Notes: generated from the letters alone by a model not told the origin. DNA of 64,000 bases from Bin80 sp965116685 (GCA_965116685.1 OZ220707.1:2666001-2730000), one strand, 5' to 3'; counted from the first letter of the stretch, positions 44,557 to 54,806 are shown. Numbers and translations are program-made.

Positions 44557-46759
44557 TTATAAAGATTGGTTCATCGCAGGATTCCTGCTATTTCTGGCAG
44601 GTTGCGCCCCCGGCACTGTAGAAGTAGTCCAGGTGATTAATCAGCCTCTGGTTGTGGAAGAGCCTCAAGTTTCTGTTCCATCCGTGGAAGCGCCGGATTC
44701 CACCCTTTCTCTGACCGTAGATCGATTCGATGTCGATCTTGATCGGTTTGACGGGGGGAAGATGTGGACATTTGATAGCCCGCCTGTGGAATGGCTTGCG
44801 GAAGCGTACGGGATCGACGCTGATTCTGCATGGTTTGCCAAAGCGAGATTGGGGGCATTACGGTTCGGGACAAATTGCTCTGCCAGCTTTGTTTCAGGTC
44901 AGGGATTAATTCTAACGAATCATCACTGTGCTCGCGAGAGTATTGCCGAGGTGTCCGGTGAGACAGAACATTTACTGGAAGAGGGGTTTTTGGCTGCAAC
45001 CGCTGCGGATGAGCGAAGAGTGCCCGACTTGTATGTTGAGCAACTCTGGGAAATTGCAGATGTCACTCGGCGAGTACATGGTGCCAGCCGCATTGTGCGC
45101 GGGGATAATGAGCGTGTCCGTGCACGCAGGGATAAGGCCTCGGTGATTGCGGGTGAGTTGACAAGCGCTGCCAAGATGCGAGACTCGACGCTCCGAGTGG
45201 AGGTGATTGAGCTTTACAGTGGGGAACGATATGCCGCCTACACCTATCGGCGTTACGAGGATGTACGCCTGGTGATGGCTCCAGAAAAGAGACTGGGATA
45301 CTTCGGAGGAGAAGAGGATAATTTTACCTTTCCCCGGTATACGCTTGATATGGCCTTTTTCCGTGCCTATGATCCAGAGGGGAACCCGGCAGTCACGCCA
45401 GAACATTACCAATGGAGTAGCGAGGGAGCAGAGGTGGAGGATGCCGTCTTTGTCGTAGGCAATCCAGGATCAACCAGCCGGTTTGGCAGTGTGTCGCAGC
45501 TCATGTTTGAGCGGGATTATACGCTGGTTCAACAGGTTGAAACACTGCAGCGGCGCATAGAAGTATTGCGACCGTTCATCGGCATGGATGGAGCAGGTGC
45601 AGATGCCTTTGAGAACATGTGGTTCACAGCCAGTAATTCACTCAAAGGGCTCTCGGGGCAGTTGGAGGGTCTTCGGAACGACACACTGATTGCGCGTCGC
45701 AGTGCAGCGGAATTTCAGATCAAGGAAGATCTTTTTCAGTCAGATTCGCTGTCGATGCGCTATGGGTCACTCTTTCAGGAGTTGGATGAACTTCAGCTGT
45801 CAAAGCGTGCGGAGGCAGGCCGTATGGCGGCGTTTATGTTCTTTGGAACGGCCGTCGGATCGCGGATTCTGACCCGTGCACTGTATGGATATTACTATGC
45901 AAATCTGCAGCGCCGCGGGTATGTGGATCAGGAGGTGCTTGATGATATTTTAGAGGATGCATTGGCGCTGGATGATTTTCCTGCAGAGGTGGACAGAGAA
46001 ATCATTACTCTTCGGATTGAAGAGCTTCTGGAGGCTTTGGGAGAGCAGGACCCAACGATGCGAAGCATATTGGGGGGACTGACCATTGATAGTCTGGCGG
46101 CCAATCTTGTGGCGACCACAGCACTCTCGGATTCTGCAGGGTTTGCCGACCTTCTGGATAAAGGATTCCTGAGCAGTGATGATCCGGTGGTCCCGTTGAT
46201 CAGCGCGTTGGCACCGTTATATTTTACGGCTCAGCAACAGGCCGAGAGTTTCAAAAACAGAGAAGACCTTCTGGTTGCCGAACTGGCATCGCTTCGTTTT
46301 GCACTTTACGGGACAGATGTACCTCCAGATGCCTCCTTTTCGCTCCGAATATCAGACGGGCGTGTTGGTGGATATACGTACAATGGAACCCGTGCACCTG
46401 CCTTTACGACCTTTTATGGGCTGTATGATCACTTTTATGCCTACCGGAGCATAAGCAGATCGTGGGATCTTCCGGAGCGCTGGCAGGATCCGCCAGAGAT
46501 GTTTGATCTCTCAACTCCGCTCAATTTGGTCAGCACCAACGATATTACGGGAGGGAATTCTGGATCCCCACTGTTAAATCAGGATTTGGAGATCGTAGGC
46601 ATGGTATTTGACGGAAATATTGAATCTCTGCCCAATGTATATATATTTTCGGACCGAACGGCACGAACTGTTTCGGTAGATGTTCGGGCGATCCTAGCCT
46701 CCTTACAATATGTTTACGAAGCTGAGCGGCTTGTGGAAGAGATTCTTGAGGCTCGATAG
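44537..46759 (+). CDS. S46-family dipeptidyl-peptidase lipoprotein (DPP7/DPP11-like)
   Basis: 740 residues (ATG at 44537; ATGs at 44543 and 44549 are also possible). It releases N-terminal dipeptides in the periplasm or at the cell surface. A lipoprotein signal is visible (WFIAGFLLFLAGC, lipobox LAGC). The catalytic triad: His in ILTNHHCA (~133), Asp in FPRYTLDMAFF (~277), Ser in TGGNSGSPLL (~673). The helical lid domain lies between (residues ~330-570). The residue deciding DPP7 (hydrophobic) or DPP11 (acidic) specificity cannot be placed without alignment. It forms an overlapping pair with the inactive paralogue just upstream. S46 enzymes are typical of Bacteroidota-like amino-acid users. 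Confidence 0.9.
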   Translation: MQMIMGNYKDWFIAGFLLFLAGCAPGTVEVVQVINQPLVVEEPQVSVPSVEAPDSTLSLTVDRFDVDLDRFDGGKMWTFDSPPVEWLAEAYGIDADSAWFAKARLGALRFGTNCSASFVSGQGLILTNHHCARESIAEVSGETEHLLEEGFLAATAADERRVPDLYVEQLWEIADVTRRVHGASRIVRGDNERVRARRDKASVIAGELTSAAKMRDSTLRVEVIELYSGERYAAYTYRRYEDVRLVMAPEKRLGYFGGEEDNFTFPRYTLDMAFFRAYDPEGNPAVTPEHYQWSSEGAEVEDAVFVVGNPGSTSRFGSVSQLMFERDYTLVQQVETLQRRIEVLRPFIGMDGAGADAFENMWFTASNSLKGLSGQLEGLRNDTLIARRSAAEFQIKEDLFQSDSLSMRYGSLFQELDELQLSKRAEAGRMAAFMFFGTAVGSRILTRALYGYYYANLQRRGYVDQEVLDDILEDALALDDFPAEVDREIITLRIEELLEALGEQDPTMRSILGGLTIDSLAANLVATTALSDSAGFADLLDKGFLSSDDPVVPLISALAPLYFTAQQQAESFKNREDLLVAELASLRFALYGTDVPPDASFSLRISDGRVGGYTYNGTRAPAFTTFYGLYDHFYAYRSISRSWDLPERWQDPPEMFDLSTPLNLVSTNDITGGNSGSPLLNQDLEIVGMVFDGNIESLPNVYIFSDRTARTVSVDVRAILASLQYVYEAERLVEEILEAR

Positions 46760-46955
46760 ATGCAGTGAACTTCCCATCTGTCTGCTTGGACGGCATCTCT
46801 GCAAAGGTTTGGATTATCAATGATGCCTCTGAGACCAGAACCCGTCAGCATGGATAGGGATTCACAAGTCTTGCAGGCTAGGTTTCCATGCGGGGTCTTG
46901 CCAGATTTGGGGCAGTTCCCTCGAACCGTGTCCGGAGGGATACCATTCATCTGAG

Positions 46956-48125
46956 ATGACGGATAAATCCCACATAGAAGAGATGGAGCAGCCAAGGCAG
47001 CTTGCTTTGGTATTAGCCGGAGGAGGGGCAAGAGCTGCATATCAGGCTGGTGTCGTATCCTATATACGTGAACTGGCTCCAGAGATCTCATATCCCATCA
47101 TTACCGGTGTCTCTGCAGGGGCAATCAATGCAGCATTTCTTGCGGGTCATCCGGGTCGAGATGGCGCAGAAGCGTTGGTGGATTGCTGGGAAAATATTGA
47201 TCAAAGCAAGGTCTATGAAGCGGAATCATCCATAGGGTTAATCCGGAGGGTGTTCCCACGGGTCCCATTTGGGAATGTCACGATTCGTGTTCAGGAAGGG
47301 GCGGCGCTCCTCAATACGACCCCACTGCGCCACTACCTCTCGCATAGGTTACCTTCTGCTTCTGATGGCACACTGTCACAGATTCGCAAGAATCTTGACG
47401 AAGGAGAGCTGACATCGGTTTGCATCACGACTACGAGTTTTACGACGGGCCAGTCTGTGAGTTGGATACAGGGACGAGATATACAGACTTGGCAGCGCCC
47501 GAATCGTATTGCGCATCACGACACGATTACGCTTGATCATGTCATGGCTTCTTCGGCGTTACCCCTGTTATTCCCAGCGGTGAGGCTTGGTGATGCATGG
47601 TATGGGGATGGGGGGATTCGCCTCATCGCGCCGATTTCACCTGCATTGCACCTGGGTGCAACCGATATTATTTGTATTTCGCCGAAATACGTCCGCACCC
47701 AAATCGAAGCCGCAGAGCCTGCGATTACCGGGTATCCACCTGCTGCCCAAGTCATGGGTATCTTGCTGAATGCCACATTCCTGGATGCATTTGACCATGA
47801 TGTTCGGATGGCAGAGAGAATTACCGAATTGGTCAAACATGTGCCTCCAGTTGAACGGGGTGGGATCCGTCCGGTCAATATTCTTCTGATCCAGCCGTCG
47901 AGGGATATCGCGAAGCTGGCCAAGGGATTGGAGATGAAGGCAAAAGGAGTTTTGCGGATGTTGACACGGGGTCTGGGAAGTGGAGAGACCCTGAGCCCAG
48001 ATTGGCTCAGTGTCATGCTGTTTGATCCAGAATTTATCGGGCGGGTACTAGAGCTGGGCTATGAAGATGGCAGGCGGCAGACCGCCGCAATCGAAAAATT
48101 TCTAACAAAATCAATAGATGGCTAG
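46956..48125 (+). CDS. Patatin-like phospholipase
   Basis: 389 residues. The patatin catalytic core has the oxyanion loop GGGARA (~26-31), nucleophile Ser in GVSAG (~52-56), and the DGG motif (YGDGGIR, ~215). The Ser-Asp dyad is intact, so it should hydrolyse acyl lipids. There is no signal peptide. Its stop overlaps the ATG of the DUF5686 gene by 8 bases. Some Bacteroidota-type patatins are fused to outer-membrane beta-barrels (PlpD-like); here the barrel is encoded separately right after it. About 196 bases without a feature separate it from the S46 peptidase gene. Confidence 0.88.
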   Translation: MTDKSHIEEMEQPRQLALVLAGGGARAAYQAGVVSYIRELAPEISYPIITGVSAGAINAAFLAGHPGRDGAEALVDCWENIDQSKVYEAESSIGLIRRVFPRVPFGNVTIRVQEGAALLNTTPLRHYLSHRLPSASDGTLSQIRKNLDEGELTSVCITTTSFTTGQSVSWIQGRDIQTWQRPNRIAHHDTITLDHVMASSALPLLFPAVRLGDAWYGDGGIRLIAPISPALHLGATDIICISPKYVRTQIEAAEPAITGYPPAAQVMGILLNATFLDAFDHDVRMAERITELVKHVPPVERGGIRPVNILLIQPSRDIAKLAKGLEMKAKGVLRMLTRGLGSGETLSPDWLSVMLFDPEFIGRVLELGYEDGRRQTAAIEKFLTKSIDG

Positions 48126-50484
48126 ACGAAGGGCTTTTAGAGTATCGGGCTTGATTCTGTTTGGATGCATGATGTACTCGCCAGAGATTTGTGCGCAGAT
48201 TCTTCGGGGCCGCGTCAGTGACGCAGTCACCAATGAGTCCTTACCTGCAGCGACCGTGCAGATTGTGGGTACCTATCGGGGGACGATAACGAATAATGAC
48301 GGGATGTATGAAATTTCGGTGGACAACTTGCCAGTTGATATTGTAGTGCGGTACATCGGATTTCGAACGGACACATTGACTGCACATACGCTGACTCCGT
48401 TGGAATTTCGACTGGAACCGGTCGCGCTGGAAATGGAGCAGATGGTTGTGACGGAAGACGATCCTGCCATATGGATTATGCGGCAAGTCATTGAAAGGAA
48501 GCAAATCTGGCAAAAGCAACTCAGTACGTTCGAAGCGAAGGCGTATGCGCGTTACACCTTTTCTAATGATTCAGGGATTGTTGCAATCGTTGAGTCTGCA
48601 GCCACCGCCTGGTGGGATCAGGATCATGGACTTCGCGAAGAGGTCACCGGATCACGCAGCACAGGAAATGTGCCCCTCGCAAATACAGAGGCACTCCCTG
48701 CCGCGTTAACCATGTTGAATCTGTATGATGATGATATTGAAATCAGCGGTCACACACTCATTGGTGTGACACATCCAGATGCACTGGACAGGTATGTATT
48801 TACTTTGGAGGGAACGCGCAGAGTGGATGATGCACTCGTTTATGATATAGCAGTTGAGCCCAAACAGAAGTATACCAGTGCATTTGTAGGCAATGTATCT
48901 GTGATTGACGGGGACTTTGCTCTCATGGAAGCGAGGTTGCGTCCAGGGCCTGCATTCCTGTTTCCTTTCCCAATCCAGAAATACGAGACCATCTACCTAC
49001 AGCAGTTTTCCAACTATGGCGGGCAGGTATGGCTGCCGATAGATCTTCGCTCAAGTACGGAAGTGGAAATTTCGCTTGGAGCACTGTTGAGTTTTCCGTC
49101 GATCGGGATTGATATGGTTTCCCGGTTTACGGATTATCAGTTGAACATAGAGCTGGCGGACAGTTTGTTTGAGGGGGGCAATCGGCTACAGGTTGATTCC
49201 TCTGCGGTGGCATCCGGTGAATCCTTTCAACGTGAAGGGGCGATTGTCCCGCTTACCCCCAAGGAAACGGTGGCGTATGCGTCCATTGACAGTACACACT
49301 CCCTTCGGGAAGCGTACGGCCCCAAGGGTGCTTTGGGGCGCGTGATTGACCGGATGGAGGAGGCAGAAGAGCGGCGTGCATCTGTTCAGCGCTCTGCTTC
49401 ATTTTTCCAGCGTATTCGTTCATTTGGTCTTCAGCCTCAGATCTGGTACAACCGGGTGGATGCATTGCATTTGGGACTTGGATATGGACAAGAGTTCAGA
49501 GAGGTCCTTAAGATAAAAGTACAGGTGGGCTACAATACGGCCCAGAGAGGGGAGGCTAAAGGCTCCATTCGCCTGGATAAAGGCTGGTTTATTGATGTAG
49601 GTTATCGTGCGGAGAACGAACGCACCTATCAGTCAAATATTTACGGGCGTTTGCAGAACAGCAGCTTGATGCTTTTGGGAGGGGACGATTATTTTGATTA
49701 CTACCGGCGGGCGGGTTTCTCTTTTACGGGAGGGTACAGGATAGAGAGGTGGCGCTCAGCCACCATCACCGGCACGTATCTCCACGAAACGCATTCACAA
49801 CTGTTTGGCAACACGAGCTACGATTTATTGGGCAAGCGTACGCCCCAACGTCCGAATGGAGCGATTATGGAGGGAGATATCAGAACCTTAACGGCTACAC
49901 TTCGCGCCGGCCGTGATATTCCCTTGAAATTCGGCCCATCCAGATATTTTGAGTCCAGCATTGAAATCTCAATGCCTTGGTCGGACATTACTTTCCGGCG
50001 GTATTATCTAAAGGCAGGCGGGCGAATCACAACCTTATTGCGGAGGCGATTTCTGCCTGCAACACTTGATTATGGTATTTCCGTGGGCTTCGCTTCCGAT
50101 GGAGGGAGGGCACTACCACACCAGCGTTCATTTATTGTCGAGGGGGGAGCCACAGTTTTTCATTGGGGTGGTTCATTGTATTCCCTTCAGGGATTACCTT
50201 ACCAGGGCAACGGGATCATGTTTGGGCATTGGGAACACAATTTCCGCACGCTGCCTTTCGAAGTGCTGGGTCTGCGGTGGATGGCCAATGAAGGTTACAA
50301 CGTGTTGGTTTTTGGTGGGCATGCGTTCGTTCGCGGAGCGGGATCCCGTGGGAATCAATGGACGGATCATAATGAGTTGGGGGTTTCATTGAGTGGTGTG
50401 TTTGGGATCATGCGTTTAGATCTTGCGTACCGAATCGGAGGGGATCGGTTTTATCCTGCGATCAGTGTGGCACGCATTTTTTGA
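48118..50484 (+). CDS. DUF5686-type outer-membrane protein with carboxypeptidase-like regulatory domain (paralogue 1)
   Basis: 788 residues. The signal segment (SGLILFGCMMYSPEICAQ) is followed by a CarboxypepD_reg-like beta-sandwich (ILRGRVSDAVTNESLPAATV, then TNNDGMYEIS and VRYIGFRTDT; residues ~25-110), a helical/strand linker (IMRQVIERK...TFEAKAYARYTF), and a C-terminal half rich in aromatic-ended alternating strands that should form an outer-membrane beta-barrel. This is the DUF5686 architecture of Bacteroidota-like bacteria. It overlaps the patatin gene by 8 bases, and its paralogue follows with a 4-base overlap if the TTG start of the second is used. No TonB box or plug is evident; substrate unknown. 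Confidence 0.85.
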   Translation: MARRRAFRVSGLILFGCMMYSPEICAQILRGRVSDAVTNESLPAATVQIVGTYRGTITNNDGMYEISVDNLPVDIVVRYIGFRTDTLTAHTLTPLEFRLEPVALEMEQMVVTEDDPAIWIMRQVIERKQIWQKQLSTFEAKAYARYTFSNDSGIVAIVESAATAWWDQDHGLREEVTGSRSTGNVPLANTEALPAALTMLNLYDDDIEISGHTLIGVTHPDALDRYVFTLEGTRRVDDALVYDIAVEPKQKYTSAFVGNVSVIDGDFALMEARLRPGPAFLFPFPIQKYETIYLQQFSNYGGQVWLPIDLRSSTEVEISLGALLSFPSIGIDMVSRFTDYQLNIELADSLFEGGNRLQVDSSAVASGESFQREGAIVPLTPKETVAYASIDSTHSLREAYGPKGALGRVIDRMEEAEERRASVQRSASFFQRIRSFGLQPQIWYNRVDALHLGLGYGQEFREVLKIKVQVGYNTAQRGEAKGSIRLDKGWFIDVGYRAENERTYQSNIYGRLQNSSLMLLGGDDYFDYYRRAGFSFTGGYRIERWRSATITGTYLHETHSQLFGNTSYDLLGKRTPQRPNGAIMEGDIRTLTATLRAGRDIPLKFGPSRYFESSIEISMPWSDITFRRYYLKAGGRITTLLRRRFLPATLDYGISVGFASDGGRALPHQRSFIVEGGATVFHWGGSLYSLQGLPYQGNGIMFGHWEHNFRTLPFEVLGLRWMANEGYNVLVFGGHAFVRGAGSRGNQWTDHNELGVSLSGVFGIMRLDLAYRIGGDRFYPAISVARIF

Positions 50485-52847
50485 TCCACAGAGAATGGAT
50501 GAAGCACCATGATCCAGAGTGCGGTTTTGTATCATTTAGATGGCGTTGTGCCCGGTTGTATTTTTTGATTTTACTGGGTCTTGCAGCGAGCCAGATGTAC
50601 CCACAGCAGGCAACGGGGCAGGTGTTGATTACTGGCTCTGTGCGGGACTCGGTCAGCCAGTTACCGCTTGCTTCTGTACACGTCATTTTGGAAGGGAGTA
50701 ATCAGGGTACGATCACCAATCGGGAAGGTGATTTTGAAATTACCCTTCCCAGTCTCCCGGCCACGCTCGTTTTCCGCCACATTGGCTATCATCCGGCGCG
50801 GGTTGAATTGTCGCCGAACGATGTGCGAGTCATCCACATGGGCCTTGATCCTGCAGCGATTGAATTACCGGAGCTACTGATCACGGGAGATTATCTGGCT
50901 ACCGGGATCATGCAGGAGGTCATCCGCCGGAAATCCGCGCGCAGGCGCCATCTGGAATCTCACAACACAAGAGTATATGCCAGAATCACGCTTCAGAACC
51001 GGGACCGGATTGTTCTGGTCAATGAAGCGGTGTTTGACCGATATTTTGTCAGGGGCAGTGGGATCAGGCAGGTCATTCGATCTATACGCACCACCTCTGA
51101 TTTTCATGAGAAGCTGGGATTGACACTGGCACCGCAGGATTTCTCTTCCGATCACGTACCCATCAATGGGCTGTCATTTATTGGACCGACACACCCGGAT
51201 GCATTGGAGCATTACACGTTCACGTTTGCGGGGCGCCGTGTATGGGATGGCCAGCACTTGTACGACATCTATGTCGCTCCGAAAAGCAATCAGGAAGCCA
51301 CGTTGATTGGTCGGATCTCTGTGTTGGACAGTGTGTACGCACTTGTGGAGGCGGATTTCAAGCCTGCCTCCCATGTGATCTTTTCTCCTGATACACGGGA
51401 CTGGAATGTCATGTACCGCCAGAATTTTGCCCAGGTGGATTCATTCTGGCTTCCGATAGATCTTCAATTACAGGGTTGGGTTCATGTAGAGCCGAACGGC
51501 GAGCGGACCAGTCCAGCCGTGGTCGAACAGACCGTTAGGTTCATGGACTATCAGGCTAACGAGCCCGTACCGAGTGGTCCATTCACTCGTGAGGAGCAAT
51601 TACAGGTTGATTCAACTTCTGTTCTGCGAGACGACCTGTTTCTGATGGGACTGGATATGGTTGCCCTGACCGCGCGGGAATTGGAAGCTCTGGGTGATCT
51701 TCGATGGAAAAAGCCATTGACGCTTCGCCAGGCACTGCCACCAAATGACCGGGCGATCAGTTCAGAGTCTGAATTGTACAGCTTCCGATTGGGAGACCGG
51801 TCTCAGTTTACGTTTCCGGTGATTGGGGGATTCACTCCCTGGTTTGCATACAACCGTGTGGACGGAACACGCGTGGGAGCCGGTAGAGTCCTTACTCTTC
51901 GCAATAATCGCAAGGTTGCCGCACGAATTGGTCAGTCCCTTGGATATGGTCGGACACGTCTCACCGTCGCATTAAATCGTCAGGAAACCGGGTCGTTGCA
52001 GACCTCTGTCGTGTATGATCAGAACACGCATCCGCAGAACGGGACGTTGATCCACACCGAGGCTTTGAATTCGCTGTCGTCAAGATTTTTTGCACAGGAT
52101 TATTTTGACTGGTACTGGTCGAAAAGCCTTCGTGCGAGTGCGCGTTATGAGACAAGGGGGATCAGGATGATGCTTTCGGGGACCTATGCATGGATTGATT
52201 CTGTGGAGACCCAGGTAAAGCGTCCATGGCCACTGAAAAAGAAATTTCCTGAGAACTCATCCATACGCCCTGGACAGCGTCAAACTCTTGAGATCAGGGT
52301 TGCAACGGGGGGAGACTGGAAGCCTTACCATGTCGGGCCACAAAAAAGGTTGGAGGCCAGGATCGAATTTGGACATCCACCCGGGAGCCCCAGTGACTTT
52401 CGGGCGACACTGCTTGCAGACTATCATATCTCTACGTTCATGCGTCGTCGCCCAACTCCACTAGGACTTTCTCTGCGAATCTTAGGCGGTGTTATAACCC
52501 GGGATGCGTCAATGGATCGTTGGCATGTAGTGGAGGGGAGTATCGGGCCCGTTGGGGAGTTGGGTACGCTGCGTTCTATTCGGAATCGTCGGCTTATTGG
52601 GCGTCAGACGGTAGGGGGGCATTGGGAGCATAATTTTCGCAGTCTTCTATTTGAGGCACTTCGAATCCGTCCACTGGTTGAGCAGAACGTCAGTATGCGT
52701 CTTGGTGGGGCACATGTATACATGAATGGACGCTGGATCCATGAGATTACGCTGAGTATTGCACGAGTTCCGGTACGGATCAACTTCACTCGCAGGATTG
52801 ATCAGCCGGGCATATTCGTGGGTGTTGGTATTGTGGGGCGCAATTAA
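50481..52847 (+). CDS. DUF5686-type outer-membrane protein (paralogue 2)
   Basis: 788 residues if started at the TTG at 50481; ATG 50499 (MKHHDPECGF) is a good alternative. A hydrophobic signal segment (YFLILLGLAASQMYPQQATGQ) precedes the carboxypeptidase-like domain (VLITGSVRDSVSQLPLASV, TNREGDFEITLP, VFRHIGYHPA), the MQEVIRRKSARRRHLESHN linker and a C-terminal barrel. It is diverged from, but collinear with, the preceding gene, so the two are tandem duplicates of equal length. The operon patatin - barrel 1 - barrel 2 is on one strand with overlaps. Confidence 0.85.
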   Translation: MIHREWMKHHDPECGFVSFRWRCARLYFLILLGLAASQMYPQQATGQVLITGSVRDSVSQLPLASVHVILEGSNQGTITNREGDFEITLPSLPATLVFRHIGYHPARVELSPNDVRVIHMGLDPAAIELPELLITGDYLATGIMQEVIRRKSARRRHLESHNTRVYARITLQNRDRIVLVNEAVFDRYFVRGSGIRQVIRSIRTTSDFHEKLGLTLAPQDFSSDHVPINGLSFIGPTHPDALEHYTFTFAGRRVWDGQHLYDIYVAPKSNQEATLIGRISVLDSVYALVEADFKPASHVIFSPDTRDWNVMYRQNFAQVDSFWLPIDLQLQGWVHVEPNGERTSPAVVEQTVRFMDYQANEPVPSGPFTREEQLQVDSTSVLRDDLFLMGLDMVALTARELEALGDLRWKKPLTLRQALPPNDRAISSESELYSFRLGDRSQFTFPVIGGFTPWFAYNRVDGTRVGAGRVLTLRNNRKVAARIGQSLGYGRTRLTVALNRQETGSLQTSVVYDQNTHPQNGTLIHTEALNSLSSRFFAQDYFDWYWSKSLRASARYETRGIRMMLSGTYAWIDSVETQVKRPWPLKKKFPENSSIRPGQRQTLEIRVATGGDWKPYHVGPQKRLEARIEFGHPPGSPSDFRATLLADYHISTFMRRRPTPLGLSLRILGGVITRDASMDRWHVVEGSIGPVGELGTLRSIRNRRLIGRQTVGGHWEHNFRSLLFEALRIRPLVEQNVSMRLGGAHVYMNGRWIHEITLSIARVPVRINFTRRIDQPGIFVGVGIVGRN

Positions 52848-52873
52848 TGTATTCTTGATCAAATTCCGTGTAG

Positions 52874-53533
52874 ATGTGGCTTTTTGAAGACAACCACCTT
52901 TTGATGCTTAATAAACCGGCAGGTCTACTTTCCCAGGCGGATAGTACAGGGGACCCGGATGTGGTGACATTGGCGAAGGAGTATATTAAACACAAATACA
53001 GCAAGCCCGGGAATGTGTACATCGGCTTGGTCCACCGATTGGATCGCCCCACCTCGGGAGCAATGGTGCTTGCAAGGACATCTAAAGCAGCACGGCGTTT
53101 GTCTCAGGCATTCCGTGAGCGAAGCGTAAAAAAGAAGTATATCGCTCTCGTCGAAGGAGTTTTGACTGGCAGCGGGGGCATGGAAGATTATCTGCATAAG
53201 GAAGCGGATCGGGCCTATGTAATGCAGGCAAAGGAGCAGGGAAAGTATGCGAGCCTGCGATGGAATGCAGTAGAGTCCAATGGGAAGGTTACATTGGTAT
53301 CAATAGAGCTGATTACAGGGCGTGCTCATCAAATCCGATGTCAGTTCAGTGATCGAGGTTTCCCCGTATTAGGAGATATTCGCTATGGTGCACACCAGGG
53401 TTTTGATGGGAGGGACCGGATTGCATTGCACTGTCAAAGCCTCCATTTTTTGCACCCAGTAAAGAAGACCTCTATGAACGTCGAAACCACACTTCCTAGT
53501 CCCTGGAGAAAGTTCAAGGAATTATATTCCTGA
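52874..53533 (+). CDS. RluA-family pseudouridine synthase
   Basis: 219 residues without an N-terminal S4 domain. The catalytic Asp is in GLVHRLDRPTSGAMVLA (HRLDRxTSG, ~54-62). Later strands include KKYIALVEG and LITGRAHQIRCQF (RxHQIRxH-like). It isomerises a uridine of rRNA or tRNA; whether it matches RluA, RluC or TruC cannot be told by eye. The start ATG at 52874 follows the DUF5686 gene after 26 bases. Confidence 0.92.
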   Translation: MWLFEDNHLLMLNKPAGLLSQADSTGDPDVVTLAKEYIKHKYSKPGNVYIGLVHRLDRPTSGAMVLARTSKAARRLSQAFRERSVKKKYIALVEGVLTGSGGMEDYLHKEADRAYVMQAKEQGKYASLRWNAVESNGKVTLVSIELITGRAHQIRCQFSDRGFPVLGDIRYGAHQGFDGRDRIALHCQSLHFLHPVKKTSMNVETTLPSPWRKFKELYS

Positions 53534-53583
53534 TTATTGAAGTTCCTATGCGTCAGCAATAAAATCATCCAATACAGAAAACC

Positions 53584-54015
53584 ATGAGCAAACTTGAGTT
53601 AGGAGCATTTTCCGTGAGCCTGGCAGTCCGTGACCTTGACGTATCCAGTGAATTCTACCAGAAACTGGGTTTTGAGGTAACGGGCCAAGGTCAAGGTTAC
53701 TTGATCATGGTGAATGGCACCACGGTGATCGGGCTTTTTCAGGGGATGTTCAAGGGGAATATTTTAACCTTTAACCCTGGTTTATGTGCAAAGGACAATT
53801 CTGAGGGAGCATTACTGGAAGCATGGCGCATGGATGAGTTCACAGATATCCGGGCCATTCAAAAACACTTCAAATCTCTTGACCTGGAGCTTGTATCAGA
53901 AGTGAATGAGGAGGAAAACCCGAACGGGCCTGGAAGTCTAATGCTTCAAGACCCCGATGGAAATGTCATTTTGGTAGATCAATTTTTTGATCGTCCCAAC
54001 CCACCCGTCCAGTAA
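53584..54015 (+). CDS. VOC-family (glyoxalase-fold) protein
   Basis: 143 residues. A single vicinal-oxygen-chelate module pair: FSVSLAVRDLDVSSEFYQKLGF (N-terminal half) and LMLQDPDGNVILVDQF (C-terminal half). The usual metal ligands are partly replaced, so it could be a binding or dioxygenase-like member. Function cannot be assigned. It lies alone between the pseudouridine synthase gene and lexA. Confidence 0.85.
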   Translation: MSKLELGAFSVSLAVRDLDVSSEFYQKLGFEVTGQGQGYLIMVNGTTVIGLFQGMFKGNILTFNPGLCAKDNSEGALLEAWRMDEFTDIRAIQKHFKSLDLELVSEVNEEENPNGPGSLMLQDPDGNVILVDQFFDRPNPPVQ

Positions 54016-54134
54016 GAAATTGCTTGCTACGATTTGAACAAGATTCGTTCGCTCTGCAGGAATATTGTGCCAATTAAACCTATATGCAAGGTATAAGTAG
54101 TATATTTATTCTATATAAAAAATCACAAAACAAT

Positions 54135-54806
54135 ATGCCACGACACTTGACCGAAAAGCAGCAGGCTGTGCTGGACTTCATCATGAAATATGATCAAGAA
54201 GACATGGGATGGCCCAGCTACGAGAATTTTATGGATGAGTTTGGCTATAAATCCTCTAACAGCATCACACAGAATCTGAAGGCTCTCCAGAAGAAGGGGT
54301 ATTTGATTAATGAAGAAGGTGGTTACCAGCTAAAGCCTGATCAAAGAGATATTCGGCGCGGGATTCCGATTCTCGGCGAGATCACCGCGGGAATGCTCCA
54401 GGAAGCCGTGGAAACGAATTTGGGTTATATTACGATAGAGACTCTTTTTCCCAACATTGACCGCATTTTTGCGGTACGTGTTCGAGGTGAGTCCATGACT
54501 GGAGCTGAAATCCACGACGGTGATTATGTACTTCTAGTGGATGATGATATTCCGGATGGTGGGATTGGCGCGGTCCTCTATAATGGTGAAACTTCTCTCA
54601 AGAGGGTTTTCATGGATCATCGGGGGCTCCGCCTTGAGCCGGCCAATCCCGAATTCGACGATATTCACATCGCGCCTGATATCTTTGAAGAGGTGAAAAT
54701 TCTGGGGCGGTATATTGGACATGTGAATAAACTGGGAGTTCGGAAGGCCCCGGAGATGTACCAAATATCAACGCGATATTACTCTCCATTTGGGAACGAG
54801 GCTTAG
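54135..54806 (+). CDS. lexA: LexA repressor
   Basis: 223 residues from ATG 54135 (MPRHLTEKQQAVLDFI); an upstream in-frame ATG at 54084 is not protein-like. LexA represses SOS genes and self-cleaves when RecA is activated. The N-terminal winged helix (1-70) has the recognition region SSNSITQNLKALQKKGYL. The C-terminal peptidase has the cleavage site Ala85-Gly86 (ITAGML), Ser120 in RGESMTG and Lys156 in TSLKRV. The length is normal. The upstream ~50 bases are AT-rich (several TATA-like runs) and may hold its own operator, but no operator consensus was identified. Confidence 0.93.
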   Translation: MPRHLTEKQQAVLDFIMKYDQEDMGWPSYENFMDEFGYKSSNSITQNLKALQKKGYLINEEGGYQLKPDQRDIRRGIPILGEITAGMLQEAVETNLGYITIETLFPNIDRIFAVRVRGESMTGAEIHDGDYVLLVDDDIPDGGIGAVLYNGETSLKRVFMDHRGLRLEPANPEFDDIHIAPDIFEEVKILGRYIGHVNKLGVRKAPEMYQISTRYYSPFGNEA

